DNA of 64,000 nucleotides from a virus, in the IMG/VR virus record IMGVR_UViG_3300025128_000015, positions 124,001 through 188,000 of that record; one strand, written 5' to 3'. A model generated the notes under the pieces. It was not told the origin of the DNA. It ran no database searches and was given only the letters and a program-made list of their open reading frames with translations. Positions 1-8,306 of this stretch are shown here, piece after piece (the first letter of the stretch is position 1; the number at the start of each line of letters is the position of its first letter). The translations under genes were made by a program, and so were the position numbers.

Positions 1-158
1 AAAAGTACCAAAAAAGGGTCAAATCGCGCCACAAAAGGCTGAAAACAGCCAATTTAGGGCACTCTGTAGGCATTAAAACCCCTAATAGTGGTCCATATAA
101 CGAAGATCCAGAGCTAAAAAGGGCTAAATCAGCCCCTCCAGGTTTTGGGGGTTCTTGA
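1..158 (+). CDS. C-terminal end of an unidentified phage protein (partial)
   Basis: Reading frame 3 is open from the window edge to a TGA at 156-158, giving about 51 residues that end in AKSAPPGFGGS. The other two forward frames hit stops early (about 40 and 76). The piece is rich in Lys and Arg, like the neighbouring proteins. The 23 bases after its stop contain the start region of the next gene. It is too short to assign to a family. From context it probably belongs to the head/virion block, but that is inference only. Confidence 0.6.
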   Translation, partial: KYQKRVKSRHKRLKTANLGHSVGIKTPNSGPYNEDPELKRAKSAPPGFGGS

Positions 159-169
159 TATAAAGCAAA

Positions 170-178
170 CTATTTATA
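170..178 (+). promoter_or_regulatory. CTATTTATA element directly before a start codon
   Basis: CTATTTATA lies 3 bases before the ATG at 182, and no Shine-Dalgarno sequence is visible there. It also forms a small inverted repeat (AACTA-TTTA-TAGTT, 168-181). The same 9-mer occurs before the genes at 10163 and 11369. It resembles a phage late -10 element, but in this orientation it is the reverse complement of the T4 late consensus TATAAATA. It could be a promoter giving a near-leaderless mRNA, or a hairpin. The function is inferred. Confidence 0.35.
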
Positions 179-181
179 GTT

Positions 182-1459
182 ATGGATTTTAAAATGGATA
201 AAGAGTTCAAGATCAACAACCATACAGATATGGACGTTAACGGTTTATCTGGTGAAATTACTAGACTATATCCTTATGCAAAGGAAAAATTAGGTTTTGA
301 TAAGCCAGTTATCATTAATTTGCTGTCTGATCCCAAAAATAGCAAGAACATCTTTGGAAAAACAGCTCAATATAGTCCCTCCGACATGACTATTGATATA
401 TTTGTTGATGGCCGACATCCAAAAGACATATTACGTTCTTTATCACATGAATTAGTGCATCATTCACAAAATTGTAGAGGAGACTTTGATAATTTAGATT
501 CTACAGGAGAAGGGTATGCACAAAAAAATCCTTTTTTAAGAAAATTGGAAGCTGAAGCCTATTTACTAGGCAACGGTTTGCTATTTCGCGACTTTGAAGA
601 TATGAGGAAATCAAAAATGAAAACTAACGAAAACAAATTCAACTTAAGAGATATGATTAGAGGAGTTCTCAAAGAAACATTCAATAATACATCGATAGAA
701 GAAGATGCTTATGAAGATGAGCCAATGGAAGAAGGTGAAGAACAAATCGAAGCTTTCGATGAAGCAAAATTACCAAAAAACTGGCGGAGCCTTCCAACAA
801 ACCATCCTGCTAGAGTAGCATTCCGTAAAAAGTATCGTGCACGCGGGGCAAAAAGGTCCGCGAAAAGAAAATCTGGTGGACCTAAAGTTGCTAGAACCAT
901 GAACTTTTCTGATAAAGAGGGTAGTGTAATTACAGCAAAACCAAGAAAAGGTAGAGAAATGAAATTTTCTGATAAAGAGGGTAGTGTAATTACAGCAAGA
1001 CCATCGAAAAGGCGTAGAAGAAAAGGTCAAAGAAGCAGTGATAAAATGAGCAATCTCGCAAAACTTTTAAAGCTAACGGAACCAGAAAAGATGTTTGCTA
1101 AAAAGGGTAGTAAACCAAAAGGACCAAGAAGTCCCGATGCCATGGATGCAGCTATGAAGGCAGCAGGTGTAACTAAGAAAGATAGGCAACCTGGATACAG
1201 TTTTGATACAAAGAAAATAGCTGGTAAAGGTGAAGATGCTAAGATTGCTAAAACCATGGATAGAGAAGTTGAAGGTGATCCTGGTGCTAATATATTGGCT
1301 CTCATGAAGAATAAGGGAGATGAGAAACCCAAACGAATGACGGCGGATCCGGTGAAAGATCAGCTTAGAGAAGCAAAAAATAATGTAGATAATCGAAATG
1401 ATAAAGAGTGGTACAATGACACTCTTTTCGAAAATCTCGTTAAAAAATGGACAAAGTAA
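182..1459 (+). CDS. Zinc-metallopeptidase-like protein with basic C-terminal half
   Basis: The 425-aa protein has two parts. Residues 1-145 form a zincin-like domain with an HExxH motif (HELVHH, residues 89-94) in the setting typical of small phage-encoded metallopeptidases. Residues 146-425 are low-complexity and very rich in Lys and Arg. They contain a 20-residue tandem repeat with core FSDKEGSVITA (from residue 240) and end in FENLVKKWTK. A short amphipathic helix at 154-165 (NLRDMIRGVLKE) ends in LxE, like several neighbours. A good ribosome binding site sits in front of Met146, so a separate C-terminal product is possible. Peptidase activity is inferred from the motif alone. The basic half would suit a DNA-associated internal head protein. 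No Shine-Dalgarno is seen at the first ATG. Confidence 0.7.
   Translation: MDFKMDKEFKINNHTDMDVNGLSGEITRLYPYAKEKLGFDKPVIINLLSDPKNSKNIFGKTAQYSPSDMTIDIFVDGRHPKDILRSLSHELVHHSQNCRGDFDNLDSTGEGYAQKNPFLRKLEAEAYLLGNGLLFRDFEDMRKSKMKTNENKFNLRDMIRGVLKETFNNTSIEEDAYEDEPMEEGEEQIEAFDEAKLPKNWRSLPTNHPARVAFRKKYRARGAKRSAKRKSGGPKVARTMNFSDKEGSVITAKPRKGREMKFSDKEGSVITARPSKRRRRKGQRSSDKMSNLAKLLKLTEPEKMFAKKGSKPKGPRSPDAMDAAMKAAGVTKKDRQPGYSFDTKKIAGKGEDAKIAKTMDREVEGDPGANILALMKNKGDEKPKRMTADPVKDQLREAKNNVDNRNDKEWYNDTLFENLVKKWTK
604..619 (+). promoter_or_regulatory. Internal ribosome binding site and in-frame ATG
   Basis: GAGGAAA (604-610) is followed after six bases by an in-frame ATG (617-619), which is Met146 of the surrounding gene. 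The spacing is ideal and the site is stronger than anything in front of the annotated start. A product from here would be 280 aa and would begin MKTNENKFNLRDMIRGVLKE. That puts the LxE-ending helix near its N-terminus, as in neighbouring proteins. Confidence 0.45.
899..1018 (+). repeat. Two-copy 60-bp in-frame tandem repeat
   Basis: Bases 899-958 and 959-1018 are two in-phase copies. The central 34 bases, encoding FSDKEGSVITA, are identical, while the ends differ. The repeat adds one more basic segment to the protein and is likely a recent duplication by slippage or recombination. Confidence 0.9.
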
Positions 1460-2230
1460 ATGGATCCCAACATTGTTAAAGTTGAAGCTGCAAATACGGA
1501 TGGTTATTTAACTTCTACAAACTCAAATTGGGCTACAGCTAAAGGTGCAGCATCTGGAGGTACCGGATCTGGCGATACTGATACTTCTGCCAATTATTTA
1601 GAGATAAAAGCTGTTTTAAGTAGCGGTGATTACATAATAAGAAGAGCATTTATGCATTTTTCCTTTTCTTCTTTTATTGTCGACGATATTTCTAGTATAA
1701 ATATTCATTTTGGTGGAATTACCGGATATGTTGGAGATAAAATCATATTTGTTCAAAGTACAGCGTTTGATGATGCATTAAGTGCTGCAGATTTTGATGC
1801 TATAGTAACAACATCGTCAGGTGTCTATTCTGGAGCTACTGGGCATACATTATTAGAAAATGCTAATACTGTTGCTTTAAATTCAAATGCAATAAGAGAT
1901 GCCAAGGCAAATAAAGTCCTCCAGGTAGCTATTTTAGATTTTACTCATGATCTTTCGAATTCGGCGCCGACAGGAACAAGTTCTGTTTCTAGGATTGCAT
2001 CAGCAAACTTTGCTGCTCCCTATCTTGTTGTTAACGGCGCATATACTGTAAAACAATCAGAACCAGCAAAATTTATAAATAAAGATGAATTTGTTGTTGA
2101 TCGATATAACTCTGATGTATTCGGCCGACAGTTTTCAAAAAACACTGATCAGACCTTGTTTAAAATGGGTATTGCAGGTCCCGCAAACCTTCGTGCAAGA
2201 AATACAGCTTATAAGGTAACAAAGGGCTAA
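1460..2230 (+). CDS. Beta-rich virion-type protein, function unknown
   Basis: The 256-aa protein starts at an ATG directly abutting the TAA of the gene before it, so translation is probably coupled. It has no signal peptide or membrane segment. Alternating hydrophobic and Ser/Thr/Gly segments (for example RRAFMHFSFSSFIVDDISSI at 67-86) and the phrase structure 'item over a beta-sandwich, Gly/Ser loops' resemble DNRLRE/jelly-roll structural domains. A clearer member of that type occurs at 54768. The C-terminus is Lys/Arg-rich. It may be a head decoration or fibre-like protein. This is a fold-level impression, not a family match. Confidence 0.5.
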   Translation: MDPNIVKVEAANTDGYLTSTNSNWATAKGAASGGTGSGDTDTSANYLEIKAVLSSGDYIIRRAFMHFSFSSFIVDDISSINIHFGGITGYVGDKIIFVQSTAFDDALSAADFDAIVTTSSGVYSGATGHTLLENANTVALNSNAIRDAKANKVLQVAILDFTHDLSNSAPTGTSSVSRIASANFAAPYLVVNGAYTVKQSEPAKFINKDEFVVDRYNSDVFGRQFSKNTDQTLFKMGIAGPANLRARNTAYKVTKG

Positions 2231-2236
2231 AAACAA

Positions 2237-2245
2237 CTAATTACT
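2237..2245 (+). promoter_or_regulatory. CTAATTACT motif in intergenic gap
   Basis: The 9-mer CTAATTACT lies in the 42-base gap before the gene at 2273, followed by a Shine-Dalgarno (AAGGAG, 2262-2267). The identical 9-mer lies in the gaps before the genes at 6393 (6362-6370) and 18589 (18560-18568), each time 20-27 bases before the ATG. It may be part of a phage promoter. Role unproven. Confidence 0.3.
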
Positions 2246-2272
2246 AATGTTATCAATCATTAAGGAGTATTT

Positions 2273-5077
2273 ATGGGTGGTGTAGCTGGACATATGAATC
2301 ATTTATATGATAACCCTAATCTCACATTTAGAGAGATGAAAAGAGTTATTATCGCTGCTAGTGAAGGTAAGCTTGAAGGTACAGAAAAGACAGACGGTCA
2401 AAATCTATTTATCACCTACGATATTCAAAGCCAAACAGCCAGAGCAGCTAGAAATAAGGGAAACCTTCGTTCAGGAGGTTTAGATGCAGCCGGATTGTCC
2501 GCTAAATTTGCTGGTCGTGGATCTGTAGAAGCAGCTTTTAACGATGCTTTCTCTATTTTTGAAAAAGCGGTTAGTAGTTTATCATTAGAAGAACAGCAAA
2601 GATTATTCCAGTCAGAAGGTCCTGAATCTCAAGTTTATTATAATGCTGAAATTCAAGATCCTAGAAACGCCAATGTTATCAATTATGATACCAAAACCTT
2701 AAATATTCACAGAGTTGGACATGTTTCTTACAATAGCCAAACCGGTGAGATCAAACAAACTGATTTGTCAAAAGAAGCTAACTATATTGAATCTGTTCTC
2801 AATAGAATGCAAGATGCTGTAAAAGATCAAAACTTTAGAATTCAAATGAATGCAATCCGCAATTTGCAAAGTTTATCTGATAAGAAACCAACATATAAAG
2901 CACTGCAATCTTTAGAAAATGCTATTAATGATGCTGGCATTAGTGATGAGCAAACTGTCAGCGATTATTTGGTCGCACGTATTATTCCGTCTATTAGAAA
3001 TACTATCGAACTCTCTCCAGAAAATGAAACCTTGCTTTTGAAAAAGATCTTGGGTTATAAAGGTATCAAAATAAACGATATTAAAAGAAATTTGGCACCT
3101 CAACAAAAACAAGCAGTTTCTGCAATTGCGAAAAGAGCGCCTGAATTGGCCAAGAACGCAATTCAACCAATTGAAGAGATTGTGCATGATTTTAGTGTAG
3201 AAATGTTAAGACATTTTGAAAGTATGTTCGTTCTAGATAACGAAAAAGAAGTTGATCGTTTAAGAGCGGAAGTTGACAGAGCAATTCGCTCAATTGAAGC
3301 ATCTGGTTCTGAAGAAGCAATTTCTATTCTTCAGCAGCAAATGAAGAAACTAAAAGCTCTAGATAACGTCACAACGGCTGCTGAAGGCTTTGTATTCGAT
3401 TATGACGGGGTTACCTATAAGTTTACCGGTAACTTCGCTCCTATCAACCAAATATTGGGGCTATTTAAGTATGGTCGAAAAGGTATCTCAATTGAACCTG
3501 TTGACGAAGATAATATGGACGAAATGTTGCAAAGTTTAAATGAAAACATTTTACAGAAAAAGGTTGCAATTAAGTTTGGAAATATGTCACACTATCATAC
3601 TCTAGAAAAGTGGCTTGGTATGACAAATAATCCAATCAACGAAGATAATGACTTTGTAGAAGTCAGATTATCAAATAATGAAATTGTTCCAGCTTTTAGT
3701 CACATTTTAAGCGAAGGACTTATCGAAAACAATATTTCTTTAGATAACTTACTGGCCGAAGATTTTACTGAAGAAGAAGGTAAAGCTGCTATTGAAGGAG
3801 CTATTAGGTATTATGCAAATGTTCTTTTCGAGCAAGAAATGCAAGCTCAATATGTTGTTATGATTCCTGGTGGATTTAAACCTCCCACTGCTGGTCATTA
3901 TAATATGATTAATCAATATGCACAACATCCTTCAGTAAAAGAGGTTATTGTTATTCAAGGTCCAAAAGACAGAGACGGAGTAACAAATACAGAATCTAAA
4001 GCAATATTCGAACTTTATGGTGGTTTTCCTAATAACGTTAAGTTTATGGTATCTAGATCAGAGGAAAAGACTCCTTTGGCGACAGCTTATGAACTAATGA
4101 AGGAAGAAAGTTTTGTTTTACAATTTAGCCCAGATACGATATTCTCAATAGGTGCTAGCTCTAAAGGGGGTGACGATAAGAGGGTACGAGAATTTGTAAG
4201 CTATTTTGATAGAACTGGTACTGCTTTGCAAAATATTAATATTGCGCCACCACCCTTTGTCGCTCCTGTATTTGAAAGAGATGGTATTCAATTAAGTGCT
4301 TCTACAATGAGAAAAGCTATGGCCGAAAATGATTTAGATATGGTTAAATTGCACCTTCCAGGTGACGAATATCTAAATGCTGTTTTACAGATTTTAGACT
4401 ACGATACAGAACAAAAAAAAACGATGGAAGAAGCACTAAATTTGACGGATTTATTTTCTTTGGTTGAATCTGTTATGAACGAGAAAAAGAAAACAAAGAA
4501 GAAAAAAGAAAAAGGACCAAAGATAGTGCGAGATAGGAGAATGCCTCTAACGTTTGATAACGACGGAGATGCTGAATTAGCAGTACAATATCAAAAGACT
4601 AAAACAAGAAATCCTAAAAAAGAACTTGTCGAGCAAGCTGAGCCTGGAATTCCTTTTGAGCAGGCAAAAGATGGATTTAAACAAACGTTTGATCAGGGCG
4701 GAATTCCAGCAGTAATGGAATTTTTAGGTGGAGGTGGACAATTCGGTCCAGGAGTAGAAGGTTTGAAAGGTTTTTTTGAACAGCAATCGCCTGCAGTTGA
4801 CAAAATTAATGATATATTAAGGTTAGTTGTAGGAGAATCTGAAGTTAACGAGACGTTTAATAAGTTTAGTTCACTTATTGGTAATGAATATGCGGCGAAG
4901 ACCGGACCTGTGGAAGAAAATGAAGATATCGATGAAGCATCCTCAATGGGAGGCGGAAATGTTGCAATTGGTGGAGTCGGGGGAAATGTTGACGAAGACG
5001 AGCCAAACGGACTAATTAGAGAAGAAGACGATATTATTGAAAGAATAATACACAAACTATCGACTGGAGAGTTTTAA
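2273..5077 (+). CDS. Ligase-superfamily / NMN-adenylyltransferase-like fusion protein
   Basis: The 934-aa protein has two recognisable enzyme domains. Residues 1-400 carry the covalent nucleotidyltransferase (DNA/RNA ligase) motifs: KTDG at about 40 (motif I lysine), a RNKGNLRSGG element near 60, NAEIQDPRNAN near 125 (motif III-like), EGFVFDYDG near 373 and YKFTGNF near 383 (motifs IV and V). Residues about 525-700 are a Rossmann-type nucleotidylyltransferase with GGFKPPTAGHY (the GxFxPxHxGH-type motif) and LSASTMRKAM (the ISxSxxR-type motif), as in NMN adenylyltransferases. The C-terminus is a Lys-rich, then acidic tail with LSGTxEF-like end and two amphipathic helices. A strong Shine-Dalgarno AAGGAG precedes the ATG. 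The substrates are not known. NAD synthesis feeding a ligase, or RNA repair, are both possible. Confidence 0.75.
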   Translation: MGGVAGHMNHLYDNPNLTFREMKRVIIAASEGKLEGTEKTDGQNLFITYDIQSQTARAARNKGNLRSGGLDAAGLSAKFAGRGSVEAAFNDAFSIFEKAVSSLSLEEQQRLFQSEGPESQVYYNAEIQDPRNANVINYDTKTLNIHRVGHVSYNSQTGEIKQTDLSKEANYIESVLNRMQDAVKDQNFRIQMNAIRNLQSLSDKKPTYKALQSLENAINDAGISDEQTVSDYLVARIIPSIRNTIELSPENETLLLKKILGYKGIKINDIKRNLAPQQKQAVSAIAKRAPELAKNAIQPIEEIVHDFSVEMLRHFESMFVLDNEKEVDRLRAEVDRAIRSIEASGSEEAISILQQQMKKLKALDNVTTAAEGFVFDYDGVTYKFTGNFAPINQILGLFKYGRKGISIEPVDEDNMDEMLQSLNENILQKKVAIKFGNMSHYHTLEKWLGMTNNPINEDNDFVEVRLSNNEIVPAFSHILSEGLIENNISLDNLLAEDFTEEEGKAAIEGAIRYYANVLFEQEMQAQYVVMIPGGFKPPTAGHYNMINQYAQHPSVKEVIVIQGPKDRDGVTNTESKAIFELYGGFPNNVKFMVSRSEEKTPLATAYELMKEESFVLQFSPDTIFSIGASSKGGDDKRVREFVSYFDRTGTALQNINIAPPPFVAPVFERDGIQLSASTMRKAMAENDLDMVKLHLPGDEYLNAVLQILDYDTEQKKTMEEALNLTDLFSLVESVMNEKKKTKKKKEKGPKIVRDRRMPLTFDNDGDAELAVQYQKTKTRNPKKELVEQAEPGIPFEQAKDGFKQTFDQGGIPAVMEFLGGGGQFGPGVEGLKGFFEQQSPAVDKINDILRLVVGESEVNETFNKFSSLIGNEYAAKTGPVEENEDIDEASSMGGGNVAIGGVGGNVDEDEPNGLIREEDDIIERIIHKLSTGEF

Positions 5078-5078
5078 A

Positions 5079-5969
5079 ATGACGATTGAAAGAGAACAAT
5101 TACTCGAAGAAATGAAGCTTCGAAAAATCATTAGAAAAGGCATCAATGTTATCAAAGAACGAAAAGCTGATGAAACATATGCTCAACAAATTAATGAATG
5201 GAAATTACGTAAACTAGTAAGAAAAATGCTGCTTAATGAAAAGATGGCTCCATCTGGAAATCACAGATCTACTGGTATTGCTAAACTCTCTAAATTTCTC
5301 CATGGTGCAATTGAAACATTAGAAGATGATTACAAAGAATTAAAAACAGAGCCGGCCCAAAGAGAAGCATTTAGGGTTTATATTCTCCACAACGTTGAAA
5401 AAACACTGGCTCCGGAGAAATTAAATGCTGAAGCTGGTGAAAAAGATTTTGAGTTAAGAGAAGATCTAGAAGAAGATAAAGTCAATATGTCAATCGATAC
5501 GTCTGGAGATGATGAAAAAGACTTAGACGCACCTGAAAATGACCCTATGTTTATCGATATTCCTAGAAAGAGTGATAAGAATAAAGAAGATCCAAAAAAA
5601 TCCAAAGAAGATCAAGAAATGGAAGATTTTGGAAGAGGATTAGAAGATCGTGGATTAGATGATACTGGACGTATTGAGGCAAAAGCAACGTTTGATCAAC
5701 TCTTCAAAAATCAATTAGTTTCTGCCTATAATAACCTAGCTAATGAAAGTGATAAGAACATATTTTATGATTATTTAATTGCTAATCTTAAACTTTATTT
5801 TGATAAATTTGAAGCTGAGATGCAAAAAGATATAGAAGAACCAGAGTCGGAAATCTACCAACAACAAAAAGCAGGCGGTGAACCAGCACCATCAGCAGCT
5901 CCGGCCCCTTTAGAAGAAAGTATTAAATTTAAATTAGATATAAGTTCTTTAAAGAATTTAATTAAATAA
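5079..5969 (+). CDS. Acidic, helix-rich protein of unknown function
   Basis: The 296-aa protein starts one base after the previous stop, with GGAGAG as ribosome binding site. The N-terminal 55 residues are basic and amphipathic, with two related helices (MKLRKIIRKGI and KLRKLVRKMLLNE). The second ends in an LxE sequence like the neighbouring genes. The middle (about 120-200) is strongly acidic and low-complexity, with Lys/Asp/Glu runs. A helical segment follows at about 205-265 (a coiled-coil type FYDYLIANLKLYF), then a Pro/Ala linker and a final helix. The composition would suit a head core or scaffold protein. No family is recognised. Confidence 0.6.
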   Translation: MTIEREQLLEEMKLRKIIRKGINVIKERKADETYAQQINEWKLRKLVRKMLLNEKMAPSGNHRSTGIAKLSKFLHGAIETLEDDYKELKTEPAQREAFRVYILHNVEKTLAPEKLNAEAGEKDFELREDLEEDKVNMSIDTSGDDEKDLDAPENDPMFIDIPRKSDKNKEDPKKSKEDQEMEDFGRGLEDRGLDDTGRIEAKATFDQLFKNQLVSAYNNLANESDKNIFYDYLIANLKLYFDKFEAEMQKDIEEPESEIYQQQKAGGEPAPSAAPAPLEESIKFKLDISSLKNLIK

Positions 5970-5996
5970 TTTAGTTAATGAAGTTATTATAAGTTA

Positions 5997-6365
5997 ATGT
6001 GGAAAAGAAAAAGAAGAAGATATAATAACGTTAACAACGTTAATGAGTATTATTCTATCATAAATAAATTAAAGAGTCAAGAAAAAATTACAGATGAATT
6101 TGAAATTATGGTTTCTTCTTTAACTTTCGAGGAGTTAATAGGTCTCAGACTTGAACTGGCCGCTAAATCTGTCAACCATAAATTATTTGGTTTTAAGATA
6201 TGGCTCAGTTTACCTAATATTATTAAAGATGCTGTACTTAAATATACCTACTCAGCTGCTAGAACAAATGGTGAAGCCGCTTCTTTTTTAGGAATATCAA
6301 AAAATGATTATAATCGATATTTGAAAAAGTTCAAGATAAAAGAGTATTTCAGTAAAGAAAACTAA
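5997..6365 (+). CDS. Small Fis-type helix-turn-helix protein
   Basis: The 122-aa protein has a basic N-terminus (MWKRKRRRYNN). Its C-terminal 35 residues read like a Fis-family helix-turn-helix: TNGEAASFLGISKNDYNRYL, the same pattern as the DNA-binding helix pair of bacterial Fis and NtrC proteins (about residues 86-105). It could be a transcription regulator or a small nucleoid-type DNA-binding protein packaged in the head. No Shine-Dalgarno is seen before the ATG, and the upstream gap contains TATTATAAG. The HTH call is by eye. Confidence 0.55.
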   Translation: MWKRKRRRYNNVNNVNEYYSIINKLKSQEKITDEFEIMVSSLTFEELIGLRLELAAKSVNHKLFGFKIWLSLPNIIKDAVLKYTYSAARTNGEAASFLGISKNDYNRYLKKFKIKEYFSKEN

Positions 6366-6392
6366 TTACTATTATAATATCAGGTACCTAAT

Positions 6393-7883
6393 ATGAATAT
6401 TGATGAGATTTTAAAAACTTGGAAAGAGTTCGAAAAGCTGACTGAGCAAAAGTATCAGTCTGTATTTGGAGATGAGTTTAAACTCAAGATGCCATCGACA
6501 GGTGATAAGCTTAAGTTAGATCTTCCAAAAGAACCAGCCCAAGCGCCGGCAAAACTAGCTATTAAGCCAGAACCAGTCCTTCCAAAAGAACCAACGCCAG
6601 ATTGGAAATCAGATATAAAAGCGGATATGGCAGAGCCTAGAGGCAAAATATCAGACGCTGAAAGGCTCGCAAGAAGAAAAGAAATTTCAGATCTCCCAGT
6701 TAAAGTTTCTGATTATGAATCAAGGGTTAAAGGAAAAGAAAGATTAAAATTTCAATACGCAGATGATCCTATAGATTATGACACTGGAAAGATAACAAAA
6801 AAAGGAAGAATATCTAGACGCTTTAAGTCTCTAAAAGATACCGGGTTTCGATTTAAAGATTTTTACAATGCAATTGACAATCCAGAAATGAAAGATATAC
6901 GAAAAATTCTTGGCAGAGAAGATAGAAGATTTGGTAGAAGACACGGAAAAGCAATGAAAGCATATGTTAATAAAATTGGCACATTCGAAGCAAGTCGAAA
7001 TTTAGGTGTTGATGAATTAACGTTGAAAAAAATGTTTCTTCCAAAAAATAAAAGAAACGACCCAAATTTAAAAAACTGGGCAAGGAATGAAGGCGGCATG
7101 CTAGCAGTTCCTAATAAATTTATTAAAAGAGCAACAAAATTAGGTGTTAAGTATGGCGCTATCACACCAGAGCAAGCTAAAAATTTGATAAGAGGGGGTA
7201 TGAATTATGATCCTCGAACAGGGTATTCTAACTATGGTGGGGAACTTAGTGATGAACTTCCCGGCATTGGAACTGATAATTTAGCTCTTAATGCAGTGGC
7301 TAGATTAGCCGCAAGATATGCGGCCAGAGGTTATAATGCATCAAAACATAGAGATAGGACTGGTCATGATTTCCATGCCGCGGCCCCTCAAGTTGTTAGT
7401 GCACAAATTAAATATCTTAAATCAAGAATCAAAGCCGGTAAAGCTTCCGCAATGAAGGCACCTCCGGGAGGCGATTATAAAGGAAAGTATAAAAGAGATT
7501 ATAATGTTGCTCGACAACTAATGAAAGATTATGGCTCTTTAACAGCATATTTACGTAGTGAAAGAGAATATGGTAGTACAGCTAGAGAGTCTCTACCTCC
7601 TAGAGTACGTAAGATGTTTTCTAAAATGTCACTAGATCAGACGCTAGGCAATCGAGCTTTAGAAATAGCAAAAAATCCTAAATACACATTAGACCAGTTA
7701 GTTGATATGAGGAAAAACAGATCTGGACCTGAAGGCTTAAAAACTTCTAGTAAACTAAGAAGAAGACAAGCGCTATTAGATAGAGCAATTGCGTTACGTC
7801 AAGGGGCCGCAACCGGACAAAGAAGAGTAAAATTACCTGGTGGGTTGATCGATTTTGATTCGAAGGGAATATTAACAAAATAA
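6393..7883 (+). CDS. Large basic protein with N-terminal LxE helix, probable internal virion protein
   Basis: The 496-aa protein opens with MNIDEILKTWKEFEKLTEQ. This short amphipathic helix ends in LTE and aligns with the starts of the proteins at 9468 and 11369. A Pro/Lys linker (about 35-75) follows, then a long, very basic body full of RR, KR and RGR clusters. One central helical region is Ala-rich (LNAVARLAARYAARGY, about 292-307). No enzyme motif is seen. By analogy with T4 internal proteins (IPI-III), which are basic, packaged with DNA and targeted by a cleaved N-terminal peptide, a role inside the capsid is plausible. This is inference. Confidence 0.55.
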   Translation: MNIDEILKTWKEFEKLTEQKYQSVFGDEFKLKMPSTGDKLKLDLPKEPAQAPAKLAIKPEPVLPKEPTPDWKSDIKADMAEPRGKISDAERLARRKEISDLPVKVSDYESRVKGKERLKFQYADDPIDYDTGKITKKGRISRRFKSLKDTGFRFKDFYNAIDNPEMKDIRKILGREDRRFGRRHGKAMKAYVNKIGTFEASRNLGVDELTLKKMFLPKNKRNDPNLKNWARNEGGMLAVPNKFIKRATKLGVKYGAITPEQAKNLIRGGMNYDPRTGYSNYGGELSDELPGIGTDNLALNAVARLAARYAARGYNASKHRDRTGHDFHAAAPQVVSAQIKYLKSRIKAGKASAMKAPPGGDYKGKYKRDYNVARQLMKDYGSLTAYLRSEREYGSTARESLPPRVRKMFSKMSLDQTLGNRALEIAKNPKYTLDQLVDMRKNRSGPEGLKTSSKLRRRQALLDRAIALRQGAATGQRRVKLPGGLIDFDSKGILTK

Positions 7884-7937
7884 TTATTTACATTTATAAA
7901 AATGTATCTATATTTACTAATAGGCTCTTTAAAATAT

Positions 7938-8288
7938 GGGGATGAACTGGTATCGACTGAGCATTAATTATATTGTGTGCAAGACAGAGGGCTGCGAGGC
8001 TCTGTATAAAAACGCGGAAATTTTAATTGCCAACAATAACGTTGCATTTGATTACGCACTAGCTGCGTAATCATGGGGTTGTAGTTACCTTATTAACCAA
8101 AACTACAAAAGGTGAATTTGCCGCCTTATAAGAGCAAAACTGTTTAATTTGAGTTTATCTCAAACCGAACAGGTGAACTTTGTATATTAAGTGGGATTGA
8201 TAATTGGGCGGGCTTTTATCTTATTCTTGTAAAACACAGAATATCAGAAGTGTTTAGGACCGGGGTTCGACTCCCCGCATCTCCACCA
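7938..8288 (+). ncRNA. ssrA: tmRNA (SsrA), complete, phage-encoded
   Basis: A complete one-piece tmRNA. The tRNA-like ends pair: GGGGATG at 7938 with CATCTCC before an encoded ACCA (8285-8288), including the usual G-U pair. The T arm CGGGGTTCGACTCCCCG is at 8260-8276 and the D-loop-like GGTATCGACTG follows the 5' end. The tag reading frame runs 8029-8070: resume codon GCC and peptide ANNNVAFDYALAA, then TAA. The ALAA end is the ClpXP degron. Helix 5 is a perfect 10-bp hairpin over the stop codon (8049-8073). tmRNA with SmpB rescues ribosomes stalled on broken mRNA and tags the peptide for degradation. No smpB gene is in the window, so host SmpB would be needed. Upstream 7884-7937 holds only AT-rich sequence with TTACTAAT at 7914-7921. 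Confidence 0.97.
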
Positions 8289-8306
8289 AACATAATAGTA
8301 GGTTAA

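Noticed and set aside
37-134. Hairpins GGCTG-AAAA-CAGCC (37-50) and GGGCT-AAATC-AGCCC (121-135) as terminators
   Set aside because: Both lie inside the partial coding frame and neither is followed by a T run.
2074-2081. TATAAATA as a T4-type late promoter
   Set aside because: It is inside a coding region with no gene start at the right distance. The same holds for 33233-33240.
7886-7910. ACATTT-ATAA-AAATGT as a terminator before the tmRNA
   Set aside because: The stem is only six A/T-rich pairs and no T run follows. It may be chance in AT-rich sequence.
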